A stretch of DNA of 64,000 bases from Arenibacter nanhaiticus. GTDB lineage: Bacteria; Bacteroidota; Bacteroidia; Flavobacteriales; Flavobacteriaceae. The DNA lies in contig NZ_FQYX01000002.1 in assembly GCF_900141935.1 (NCBI RefSeq), forward strand, positions 56,295 to 120,294, written 5' to 3'. Shown piece after piece: positions 26,612-35,045 of this stretch (within the stretch, counting starts at the first letter, position 1; the number at the start of each line of letters is the position of its first letter). A program made the translations under genes and the position numbers. Under the pieces are notes generated by a model that made no database searches, was not told the DNA's origin, and was given only the letters and a program-made list of their open reading frames with translations.

Positions 26612-28453
26612 TTATTTCTTCTTCTTGTCGTTAGCTTCCATTTTTTCTTTCAACGCTTGTAATGCTTCGTTAGCATCCCCTAAAGTAGGTTTAGCCTCAT
26701 CAGCAGAAGCAACAGCTTTTTTAGCAGCAGCTTTTACATTACGTTGTTCTTCTTCTCTAAAGATTGCAGTGTGACTAGCAACAACTCTCTTGAATTCTTT
26801 GTTGAATTCAATGATTTTAAATTCTGCTTCTTCACCTTTTACCAATTTCTTGCCATCTTCTTTTTCTAAATGACGAGCTGGTACGAATGCAACGATATCT
26901 TCGTTAAATTCAATAGTAGCACCTTTATCAACTAATTCAGCAATGGTACCTTTATGTAAAGTATCAACTGCAAATTCGTTTTCGTACTTATCCCAAGGGT
27001 TTTCAGTAGTTTGTTTGTGACCTAAGCTTAACTTACGACCTTCAACATCTAATTCCAATACCTCAACATCTAATTTATCACCTACGGTTACAAATTCAGA
27101 TGGGTGTTTAATTTTCTTAGTCCAAGATAGGTCAGAGATGTAAATCAATCCATCGATACCTTCTTCTAATTCTACGAATACACCAAAGTTGGTAAAGTTT
27201 CTAACGATACCGTTATGCTTAGAACCTACAGGATATTTATCAGTAATATCAGTCCATGGATCTGGAGTCAATTGCTTAATTCCAAGAGACATTTTACGGT
27301 CTTCTCTATCCAAGGTCAATACTACAGCTTCTACCTCATCTCCAACTTTTACGAAATCCTGAGCGGAACGTAAATGTGTAGACCAAGACATTTCAGAAAC
27401 GTGGATCAATCCTTCAACACCTTCAGCAACTTCGATAAACGCACCGTAATCTGCAATAACAACTACTTTACCTTTAACTTTGTCACCAATTTTGATGTCT
27501 TCGCTAAGAGCATCCCAAGGATGTTTCTCTAATTGCTTAAGACCTAATTGGATTCTAGATTTGTTCTCATCGAAATCAAGGATAACAACGTTCAACTTCT
27601 GATCCAATTCCACCACCTCATTTGGATGGTTGATTCTGCTCCAAGAAAGATCGGTAATGTGTACTAGACCATCAACACCACCAAGATCGATAAAGACACC
27701 GTAAGAAGTAATGTTTTTAACAACACCTTCCAATACTTGTCCTTTTTCCAATTGACCGATGATTTCTTTCTTCTGCTCTTCGATATCAGCTTCGATTAAC
27801 GCTTTATGAGAAACAACTACGTTTTTGAACTCATGGTTGATTTTCACCACTTTAAATTCCATAGTCTTATTCACATACTGGTCGTAATCGCGAATAGGCT
27901 TAACATCGATTTGAGAACCTGGCAAGAATGCTTCGATACCGAAAACATCTACGATCATACCACCTTTTGTTCTGCATTTCACAAAACCACTAACAATTTC
28001 TTCATTGTCGTGAGCGGCATTCACTCTATCCCAAGCCATGATAGTTCTTGCTTTTCTGTGAGAAAGCACTAACTGACCACTTTTATCCTCACGGATATCT
28101 ATCAATACTTCTACTTTATCACCAACTTTTAAGTCAGGATTGTAGCGAAATTCGTTCAGTGAAATTACACCTTCAGACTTTGCGTTAATATCAATAATAG
28201 CTTCGCGTTCGGTCAAGTATACTACTGTACCTTGAACCACTTCTTCGTCTGCTGTATCTACAAAGTTTTCAGCGACCAAGATTTCAAATTCCTTTAATTT
28301 AGAATCATCTACACGCTCAATTCCTTGCTCATACTTGTCCCAGTTAAAGTTTTCCAAAAATTCTTTTGGATCCTGTACTTGGGCCGCAACCTTTGTTTCT
28401 TGTGTGGCTTCTGTAGATTCCTCTACCTGCGCCGTTTTTTTGTCTTCAGCCAT
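26612..28453 (-). CDS. rpsA: 30S ribosomal protein S1
   Basis: A 613-residue RNA-binding ribosomal protein. It begins MAEDKKTAQVEESTEATQET at the ATG at 28453; the frame is open 12 codons upstream to 28489 but this is leader. It contains about six S1 (OB-fold) repeats, visible as GTVVYLTEREAIIDI, GFVKCRTKGGMIVDV, GVVKNITSYGVFIDL, GKVVVIADYGAFIEV, GIVRNFTNFGVFVEL and GTIAELVDKGATIEF. The C-terminus is a lysine-rich tail (ANDKKKK). The leader of about 117 nt starts from a near-perfect Bacteroidota promoter. Autogenous control is known for S1 in other bacteria and is possible here. Confidence 0.96.
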   Translation of the reverse strand: MAEDKKTAQVEESTEATQETKVAAQVQDPKEFLENFNWDKYEQGIERVDDSKLKEFEILVAENFVDTADEEVVQGTVVYLTEREAIIDINAKSEGVISLNEFRYNPDLKVGDKVEVLIDIREDKSGQLVLSHRKARTIMAWDRVNAAHDNEEIVSGFVKCRTKGGMIVDVFGIEAFLPGSQIDVKPIRDYDQYVNKTMEFKVVKINHEFKNVVVSHKALIEADIEEQKKEIIGQLEKGQVLEGVVKNITSYGVFIDLGGVDGLVHITDLSWSRINHPNEVVELDQKLNVVILDFDENKSRIQLGLKQLEKHPWDALSEDIKIGDKVKGKVVVIADYGAFIEVAEGVEGLIHVSEMSWSTHLRSAQDFVKVGDEVEAVVLTLDREDRKMSLGIKQLTPDPWTDITDKYPVGSKHNGIVRNFTNFGVFVELEEGIDGLIYISDLSWTKKIKHPSEFVTVGDKLDVEVLELDVEGRKLSLGHKQTTENPWDKYENEFAVDTLHKGTIAELVDKGATIEFNEDIVAFVPARHLEKEDGKKLVKGEEAEFKIIEFNKEFKRVVASHTAIFREEEQRNVKAAAKKAVASADEAKPTLGDANEALQALKEKMEANDKKKK

Positions 28454-28576
28454 TTGCTGATAAATAATTTGTATTCCACGGAGATGCAAGAGTTAAACAA
28501 TACCTGTGAAAGATGTTATATTAGATTTTTTTTTACTTCCCTTTCTCCTCTTGATGTTTTGTTTAAAAAAGGTGTG

Positions 28577-28607
28577 CAAAAATACAACTTTAAAATGATT
28601 TAACAAA
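28577..28607 (-). promoter_or_regulatory. Near-consensus rpsA promoter
   Basis: On the minus strand, TTTG (28604-28607), exactly 19 nt, then TATTTTTG (28577-28584). This is the full Bacteroidota sigma-A pattern TTTG-N19-TAnnTTTG, the best promoter in the window. Transcription should start near 28570. Confidence 0.85.
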
Positions 28608-28720
28608 CTCTAAAACCTATTGATAATTAATATTTTAACTATTTCGTAGAATGTAACGGGAAAGAATTGAATTTTACTTATCTTGATTACTGAAGAATTA
28701 ACCGTTAAAAAAAAACGATT

Positions 28721-29101
28721 ATGAGCATAAAAACAAAATATCAGGAAGTTTTAAACCTAGGCAAGGCCCTAGAAATCAAAAATGGCGACGTAAAGGAGGA
28801 AGATGGTGTTTTAAAGATTAAAGGAGAAGCCAACACCCAATACGAAAAAAACTTATTGTGGGATAAAATAAAGGAAATCGGAGGCGAAAAGCCTTCGGAT
28901 ATCAAAGCAAACATAACTGTTGCCGACGACAGCGTGTATCACAGGCATACCGTACAAAAAGGCGAGTCCTTAAGTAAGATATCCAAACACTACTATGGCG
29001 ACCCTATGAAGTATCATAAAATTTTTGAGGCCAACAGTGATATTCTAAAAAACCCAGATATTATTCATCCTGATCAGGTTTTAGTAATCCCCAATTTATA
29101 A
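28721..29101 (+). CDS. LysM domain protein with BON-like N-terminal half (Kbp/YgaU type)
   Basis: A 126-residue protein without signal peptide. The N-terminal half (about 1-68, DGVLKIKGEANTQYEKNLLWDKIKEIGG) resembles a BON domain. The C-terminal half is one LysM repeat (HTVQKGESLSKISKHYYGDP... NPDIIHPDQVLVIP). The layout matches E. coli YgaU/Kbp, a cytoplasmic potassium-binding protein, though peptidoglycan binding is the usual LysM role. Without a signal peptide the potassium-sensor identity is the better guess. It is a single gene divergent from rpsA and ends in a terminator shared with cmk. Confidence 0.85.
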   Translation: MSIKTKYQEVLNLGKALEIKNGDVKEEDGVLKIKGEANTQYEKNLLWDKIKEIGGEKPSDIKANITVADDSVYHRHTVQKGESLSKISKHYYGDPMKYHKIFEANSDILKNPDIIHPDQVLVIPNL

Positions 29102-29114
29102 GGGGTGTATAAAT

Positions 29115-29144
29115 AAAAAAAGCCTCTTTTAAGAGGCCTTTTTT
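29115..29144. terminator. Bidirectional terminator between LysM gene and cmk
   Basis: GCCTCTT/AAGAGGC stem with A run before and T run after, between two convergent genes; it can end transcription from both sides. Confidence 0.88.
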
Positions 29145-29145
29145 G

Positions 29146-29841
29146 TTACTTTTCTTTTTCAATAATACGGAGCGCAAAATTGAGGATCCTGTCCAATTGT
29201 TCTTTTAGCCCCATATCACTATTATCGAATTCTATGGAGTTTTCTGCAATTTTCAAGGGAGAAAACTCCCTGTGCGAATCTATATAATCTCTTTGTTGTA
29301 CATTTTTAAGAACGTCTTCATAGGTCACCTTTTCACCTTTCCCCAAAAGCTCCTTATACCTTCTTGCCGCCCTTGTTTCAGGGGAAGCCGTCATAAATAT
29401 TTTAAGTTCGGCATCAGGAAAAACCACGGTCCCAATATCTCTTCCATCCATTACAATTCCCTTATCCTTTCCCATTTCTTGTTGCATGGCTACCAATTTA
29501 AGGCGTACCGCTTCAATAGTAGCGACCCGGCTTACCTGCCTGGAAACTGCTAGGGTTCTAATTTCTTGCTCTACATTTTCATCGTTTAGATACAATTCCG
29601 AAAACCCTAAGGCTTTGTTATAGACAAATTTCAGATTAATATTGGGCAGCGCCTCCAGCAGCCCGTCAATATTATCTTCTTCGCCCCCAACGTATCCGTG
29701 ACGCATGGCAAAAAGGGTCACCCCTCTGTACATAGCTCCTGTATCTACGTAAATATAACCCAAGGATTTAGCCAATTGTTTGGCAATAGTACTTTTTCCC
29801 GTTGATGAAAATCCATCAATTGCAATTGTAATTTTTCCCAT
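29146..29841 (-). CDS. cmk: Cytidylate kinase
   Basis: A 231-residue P-loop kinase that phosphorylates CMP and dCMP. It starts MGKITIAIDGFSSTGKSTIA (Walker A) and has YVDTGAMYRGVTLFAM, DGRDIGTVVFPDAELKIFMTA and TASPETRAARRYKELLGKG (lid region), then QRDYIDSHREFSPLKIAENS. Length is usual. It lies downstream of lon, with a lon terminator between, so it is probably expressed from its own promoter in the 115-bp gap. Confidence 0.96.
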   Translation of the reverse strand: MGKITIAIDGFSSTGKSTIAKQLAKSLGYIYVDTGAMYRGVTLFAMRHGYVGGEEDNIDGLLEALPNINLKFVYNKALGFSELYLNDENVEQEIRTLAVSRQVSRVATIEAVRLKLVAMQQEMGKDKGIVMDGRDIGTVVFPDAELKIFMTASPETRAARRYKELLGKGEKVTYEDVLKNVQQRDYIDSHREFSPLKIAENSIEFDNSDMGLKEQLDRILNFALRIIEKEK

Positions 29842-29913
29842 GTAGTTAAAATAAAAAGAATAAACGAATTTTCGAAGGATTCCTTATAAATCCAATGGTT
29901 ACTTAATAAAACG

Positions 29914-29947
29914 GAAGGTGTCTCAAAAATCCTATGAAGACACCTTC
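29914..29947 (-). terminator. lon terminator
   Basis: Stem GAAGGTGTCT/AGACACCTTC, followed on the minus strand by CGTTTTATT, 10 bp downstream of the lon stop. Confidence 0.7.
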
Positions 29948-29956
29948 TTTAATCCT

Positions 29957-32407
29957 TTAGAGACTTTTTGCATTTTTAACCGACTCTTCGGTAATAGCAA
30001 CATCTATTACTTCTTGCATATCGGTAACATAATGAAAAGTCAAGCCACTTACATACTCCTCTTTAATCTCTAAAATATCCTTCCTATTATCTTCACAAAG
30101 GATAATTTCTTTGATTCTAGCACGTTTAGCGGCTAATATTTTCTCTTTAATACCACCCACGGGCAACACTTTACCTCTAAGGGTAATTTCCCCTGTCATG
30201 GCCAAGCTTTTCTTCACTTTCTTTTGCGTAAACAAAGACACCAAGGAAGTCAGCATTGTAATACCTGCACTTGGACCATCTTTTGGAGTTGCCCCTTCTG
30301 GCACGTGGATATGTACATTATACTTATCGAATACCTCAGGATTGATACCAAACCTATCGGCATTAGATTTAATAAACTCCATAGCTATAGTTGCCGACTC
30401 TTTCATTACTTTCCCCAGGTTCCCAGTAATGGTCATAGTACCTTTCCCCTTTGACAAAATAGATTCTATAAAAAGAATATCTCCACCAACACTAGTCCAT
30501 GCCAGTCCGGTTACGACCCCAGCCACATCATTGTTTTCGTACTTATCGCGTTCCATACGCGCGGGTCCCAATACTTTTTCTACATCCTCAAAAGTCACCT
30601 TAAGATTATACTCTTCTTCCATAGCGATAGATTTTGCTGCATTACGCACCATTTTCGCTATTTGTTTGTCCAAGGATCTTACTCCGGATTCTCTTGTGTA
30701 ACCTTCCACAATTTTTTCTAATTGCGGCTTGGCAATTTTCAGATCCTTAACCGTTAAGCCGTGTTCTTTTAATTGCTTAGGCAACAAATGTCTTTTGGCG
30801 ATCTCTACCTTTTCTTCTATAGTGTATCCGGTAACGTTAATAATCTCCATTCTATCTCTAAGCGCCGGCTGAATTCCGGAAAGATTATTAGCTGTAGCAA
30901 TAAACATCACCTTAGACAAATCATAGCCCATTTCAAGGAAATTGTCATAGAATTCAGAATTTTGTTCTGGATCCAAGACCTCTAACATCGCCGAAGAAGG
31001 GTCTCCTTGATGGCTATTGGAAAGCTTATCTATCTCGTCTAAAATAAACACTGGGTTAGATTTCCCTGCCTTTTTAAGACTTTGGACTATTCTTCCTGGC
31101 ATAGCCCCGATATAGGTTTTACGATGTCCTCTAATTTCTGCTTCATCGCGCAACCCTCCTAACGAAATACGCACATATTCTCTACCCAAGGCCTCGGCTA
31201 CCGATTTCCCTAAGGAAGTTTTTCCTACCCCTGGAGGTCCGTACAAACATAAAATAGGAGATTTCATATCGTTTCGCAGTTTCAATACCGCCAAATACTC
31301 GATAATCCTTCTCTTTACGTCCTCTAGTCCGTAATGGTCCCTATCCAATATTTTCTGAGCTCTTTTTAAATCGAATTTATCCTTGGAAAACTCGTTCCAA
31401 GGCAGGTCCAAAAACAGATCCAAATAATTCCTTTGAATAGAATATTCGGCAACTTGGGGATTCATTCTCTGAATCTTTGTCAATTCTTTCTCAAAATGCT
31501 CCTTAACTTCCTTGGACCATTTTTTCTTTTTAGCCCTAGCGCGCATTTGCTCAACCTCTTCCTCATAAGACAAGCCACCCAATTCTTCCTGAATGGTTTT
31601 CATTTGTTGGTGCAGGTAATATTCGCGTTGCTGCTGATCCATATCACTTCTTACCTTGGATTGAATATCATTTTTCAATTCCAATTTCTGAAGTTCAACA
31701 TTCATATATTTCAAGGCTGCTAGCGCCCTATCTTGAAGATTCGGAATCTCCAAAAGTTCTTGTTTCTCCTTAACACTCAAGTTGAGATTGGAAGACACAA
31801 AATTAATTAAGAACGAATCGCTTTGAATGTTCTTAATAGCAAAAGAAGCTTCGCTAGGAATATTAGGGTTGTCCCTTATAATCTGCAAGGAAAGCTCTTT
31901 AATAGACTCTATAATGGCTGAAAATTCCTTATTATCCTTGCCCGGCCTTACTTCTTTCACCTCTCTAACCGTAGCGGTCAAATAAGGTTTTTCAGTAAGG
32001 ACCTCAGCTACTTCGAATCGTTTTTTCCCTTGAATGATGACGGTAGTATTCCCATCGGGCATCTGAAGCACTCTGAGAATCTTGGCTACGGTACCCAAGG
32101 TGTTTATGTCATTAACACCAGGGTTTTCTGTTTCTTCATCCTTTTGAGAAACTACACCGATAACCTTTGATCCATTATTGGCGTCTTTTATTAACTTGAT
32201 AGATTTATCCCTTCCTGCGGTAATCGGAATAACGACACCGGGAAATAAAACGGTATTGCGCAATGGCAAAATGGGCAAAGTTTCCGGTAAGGCCTCATTG
32301 TTGATTTCCTCCTCATCTTCCGGTGTCATCAAAGGAATTAATTCCGAATCCTCATCTAGCCCTTGCAGTGACATACTGTCAAAATTTATATTCTTCAATT
32401 TACTCAT
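29957..32407 (-). CDS. lon: ATP-dependent protease La
   Basis: An 816-residue protease of the Lon family. N-terminal LON domain about 40-235 ([20 protein letters not shown]), coiled region about 240-340, AAA+ domain about 345-600 with Walker [14 protein letters not shown] near 391 and Walker [11 protein letters not shown]. The protease domain has the catalytic Ser in [12 protein letters not shown] (near 712) and the Lys in [16 protein letters not shown] (near 755). Length is normal for bacterial LonA. It degrades damaged and regulatory proteins in the cytoplasm. The 293-bp upstream region is AT-rich; I found no exact TAnnTTTG box there, so heat-shock or other sigma control is possible. Confidence 0.97.
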   Translation of the reverse strand: MSKLKNINFDSMSLQGLDEDSELIPLMTPEDEEEINNEALPETLPILPLRNTVLFPGVVIPITAGRDKSIKLIKDANNGSKVIGVVSQKDEETENPGVNDINTLGTVAKILRVLQMPDGNTTVIIQGKKRFEVAEVLTEKPYLTATVREVKEVRPGKDNKEFSAIIESIKELSLQIIRDNPNIPSEASFAIKNIQSDSFLINFVSSNLNLSVKEKQELLEIPNLQDRALAALKYMNVELQKLELKNDIQSKVRSDMDQQQREYYLHQQMKTIQEELGGLSYEEEVEQMRARAKKKKWSKEVKEHFEKELTKIQRMNPQVAEYSIQRNYLDLFLDLPWNEFSKDKFDLKRAQKILDRDHYGLEDVKRRIIEYLAVLKLRNDMKSPILCLYGPPGVGKTSLGKSVAEALGREYVRISLGGLRDEAEIRGHRKTYIGAMPGRIVQSLKKAGKSNPVFILDEIDKLSNSHQGDPSSAMLEVLDPEQNSEFYDNFLEMGYDLSKVMFIATANNLSGIQPALRDRMEIINVTGYTIEEKVEIAKRHLLPKQLKEHGLTVKDLKIAKPQLEKIVEGYTRESGVRSLDKQIAKMVRNAAKSIAMEEEYNLKVTFEDVEKVLGPARMERDKYENNDVAGVVTGLAWTSVGGDILFIESILSKGKGTMTITGNLGKVMKESATIAMEFIKSNADRFGINPEVFDKYNVHIHVPEGATPKDGPSAGITMLTSLVSLFTQKKVKKSLAMTGEITLRGKVLPVGGIKEKILAAKRARIKEIILCEDNRKDILEIKEEYVSGLTFHYVTDMQEVIDVAITEESVKNAKSL

Positions 32408-32700
32408 ATTATTTATTCGGTCATTCTGTCATAGAAAGACAGTAGGACTATTTATATTTATTCAAGATACTTTGTTCTAACCTCCTATAAACATAGGAGC
32501 TGACAACTTATTGTTTTGTTTTCCACTCTGTTTTTGCAATTGTTGTGCCAACAAAGAAAAACTTTAATAAAAATTCCAAGCGCAACTTTCACTAGGTATA
32601 GCAGTGCAGTAATAACGGTAAGAACTTTACATCAACAAAGATCCTAAACGACGGTATTTCATCAAAACCATCCTTAATCAACAAAATATTACGGCACTTT

Positions 32701-34032
32701 TTACAGTTCTTTTTTAGTTTGATGTACTCTAGTCAACATTAGAGCCCCCAGCACGAAAATAAGACCTAGAAAAATGATTGCATTTCGCAGATTCCCGGTA
32801 ACCTGAGCCACATAGCCATACATAAAAGTCCCCAACACAATCCCAATTTTTTCGGCAACATCGAAAAAACTAAAGAAGGAAGTAGTATCTGTTGTATCTG
32901 GAATAAATTTGGAATATGTAGACCGGGAAAGGGCTTGAATACCACCCATCACTATCCCGACAAATCCTGCTGCAACATAAAAATCTATGGGAGTAACCAC
33001 AAAATAGGCATAAATACAGATCAATACCCATAGGGCGTTTACAACGATCAGGGTTTTAATGTTTCCAAACATTTTGGAGGCCCTGGCCGTTACTGTTGCT
33101 CCCAAAATTGCCACCAACTGTATCAACAAAATACTAACAATTAACCCAGTCGTTCTTTCTCCATCGGATCCCCACTGAATTTCTTCTTCCCCAAAAAAAG
33201 TAGCGATTAACATTACGGTCTGTACCGCCATACTGTACACAAAGAAGGCACCCAAATATCTTTTCAACTGCACTTGGTCGCCTAATTGATGCCACACACT
33301 TTTAAGCTCTTTAAACCCGTTTAGCAGAATATGTTTTCTTTCGCCCTCTTTTTTATATCCTTTAGGCAATCTAAAAAAGGTATATTGGGCGAATAATGCC
33401 CACCAAACACCTACGGTTAAGAAAGAATACCTCATCGCTTTAATTTCAGCTACTCCTGCCGCATCTGTCTCTATCCCAAATAAACTTGGATGCATTACCA
33501 TCGCTAAATTTACCAGCAGCAAAAGAACGCTCCCGATATACCCCAAGGAGAACCCCTTAGCACTTATCCTGTCTTGTTGATCTGGAAAAGCAATATCGGG
33601 CAAGTAGGAATTATTAAAGGCAAAGCTTACCCAAAATCCTACCAACCCAAAAAAGTAACAGCCTAGGCTAAAATAAATTTGCTCTAAGGAAAACCAATAC
33701 AGCCCAACACAGGATAAGGCCCCCACATAGCAGAAAAACTTCATAAAAAGGCGTTTGTTCCCCAAATAATCGGCTATTCCCGACAAAATTGGAGTTATGA
33801 GCGCTATAAAAAGAAAGGCCGCCGAAGTAACGTAACTTATCAGTGGACCTCTTGCTATTTCACCTCCAAAAACTACTACCTTTTCTATTTCGGCCGTTCG
33901 AAAAAGCGCCCCATAAAAGATGGGAAAAATTGCCGAAGTGATTACTAAACTGTATACTGAATTTGCCCAATCATAAAACGCCCATGCATTTAACAATTGC
34001 TTACTACCTTTTATTGGGGGTTTTTTGACCAT
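32701..34032 (-). CDS. MFS transporter, UMF1 (Atg22-like) type
   Basis: A 443-residue inner-membrane protein with about 12 hydrophobic helices. It begins MVKKPPIKGSKQLLNAWAFYDWANSVYSL, where AFYDWANSVYSLVI is typical of the UMF1 or Atg22-like MFS group. Later come NNSYLPDIAFPDQQDRISAKG and MGGIQALSRSTYSKFIPDTT, an MFS signature loop. The substrate is unknown; yeast Atg22 exports amino acids. The start codon lies only six nt after a terminator-like hairpin (34039-34069), so most of its expression could depend on readthrough from the M48 gene or on a promoter inside that region. Confidence 0.88.
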   Translation of the reverse strand: MVKKPPIKGSKQLLNAWAFYDWANSVYSLVITSAIFPIFYGALFRTAEIEKVVVFGGEIARGPLISYVTSAAFLFIALITPILSGIADYLGNKRLFMKFFCYVGALSCVGLYWFSLEQIYFSLGCYFFGLVGFWVSFAFNNSYLPDIAFPDQQDRISAKGFSLGYIGSVLLLLVNLAMVMHPSLFGIETDAAGVAEIKAMRYSFLTVGVWWALFAQYTFFRLPKGYKKEGERKHILLNGFKELKSVWHQLGDQVQLKRYLGAFFVYSMAVQTVMLIATFFGEEEIQWGSDGERTTGLIVSILLIQLVAILGATVTARASKMFGNIKTLIVVNALWVLICIYAYFVVTPIDFYVAAGFVGIVMGGIQALSRSTYSKFIPDTTDTTSFFSFFDVAEKIGIVLGTFMYGYVAQVTGNLRNAIIFLGLIFVLGALMLTRVHQTKKEL

Positions 34033-34038
34033 ATATAA

Positions 34039-34069
34039 AAAGAAGCTGTTTTCATAAAACAGCTTCTTT
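34039..34069 (-). terminator. Hairpin between the M48 gene and the MFS start
   Basis: Perfect 14-bp stem (AAAGAAGCTGTTTT/AAAACAGCTTCTTT, 3-nt loop) with TTTTTATATAT after it on the minus strand. It looks like the terminator of the M48 gene, yet it abuts the start codon of the next gene, so it could also act as an attenuator or block a ribosome site. Confidence 0.8.
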
Positions 34070-34099
34070 AATTTAAATTTTACTTTTGGTTACTGCTCA

Positions 34100-34906
34100 C
34101 TATTGAAAAGAGGTTATCCCATATTTTGCAGCTTCTTTTTTAGCCATGGGTGCCCATTCTGTGAGGTTAGCTATACGGGTATCATTAGAAGGGTGAGTAC
34201 TTAAAAACTCTGGTGGCGCTTGTCCTCCATTGGCCTTCATTCTTTTCCAAAGCTCCGCAGCTTCATCAGGATCATATCCTGCAATGGCCATAATTTGCAA
34301 CCCAATCCTATCGGCTTCGGTTTCATGACTTCTACTAAAAGGCAACATTCCGCCCAATTGGGTACCTACCCCATAGGCTTGGTTAAAAATATTTCTTTTC
34401 TCTTCGTCCTGTATCGCAACATTCCCTGCTACGGCGCCTAACTGCTGTAATGTTCCTGCACTCATTCTTTGGGCGCCATGGTCGGCCAAGGCGTGGGCAA
34501 CCTCATGTCCCATAACCACGGCTATTCCTGCCTCCCCCTGACAAATAGGAAGTATCCCGGTATAAAAAACAATTTTTCCACCTGGCATACACCATGCGTT
34601 TACAGTTTTATCATCAACCAAGTTATATTCCCATTTATAATCCTTTAAATATCCAGGATAGCCATTTGCGGTTAACCATCGCTCGGCTGCCGTAGAAATA
34701 CGCTGTCCAACTTTAGTGATCATTTTGGCTTCAGCAGTTTCCTTAATGACTTTGTGCTCCCCTAAAAACTGATTGTACTGCGCGAAGGCAGTTGGAAAAA
34801 TCTGACTGTTCGGATAAAAATTCAAAACTTTTTTTCCAGTAAAAGGATTGGTTTTACAAGCCGCTACGCCAAGAAAAACCAAAAGCATTATTGCTATTTT
34901 CTTCAT
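34100..34906 (-). CDS. M48 family metalloprotease, lipoprotein
   Basis: A 268-residue exported lipoprotein: MKKIAIMLLVFLGVAACKTN with lipobox VAAC. The zinc site is HEVAH in VVMGHEVAHALADHGAQRM, and the third ligand region is HETEADRIGLQIMAIAGYDP. The arrangement matches the LoiP/BepA-like M48 group that acts in the periplasm on outer-membrane protein quality. C-terminal STHPSNDTRIANL is also typical. It is upstream of the MFS gene on the same strand, with a terminator between. The substrate is unknown. Confidence 0.92.
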   Translation of the reverse strand: MKKIAIMLLVFLGVAACKTNPFTGKKVLNFYPNSQIFPTAFAQYNQFLGEHKVIKETAEAKMITKVGQRISTAAERWLTANGYPGYLKDYKWEYNLVDDKTVNAWCMPGGKIVFYTGILPICQGEAGIAVVMGHEVAHALADHGAQRMSAGTLQQLGAVAGNVAIQDEEKRNIFNQAYGVGTQLGGMLPFSRSHETEADRIGLQIMAIAGYDPDEAAELWKRMKANGGQAPPEFLSTHPSNDTRIANLTEWAPMAKKEAAKYGITSFQ

Positions 34907-35045
34907 CTGTTCTAATTTATTTGTTCCTTTTGTTGTTCCCCGCTATCTCAGAGATAGCATTTTGTGCAATATATACATACATTAATACCTCGCCAATAGT
35001 TTGGTTTTGATCAAGTGCTTTTACAATTCTTAAATACAAAATAAT

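Noticed and set aside
30111..30701. A 196-residue frame antisense to lon
   Set aside because: Complement of the conserved protease domain; low-complexity hydrophobic composition.
32408..32700. A heat-shock promoter or operator upstream of lon
   Set aside because: I could not find a convincing consensus or palindrome; left unannotated.
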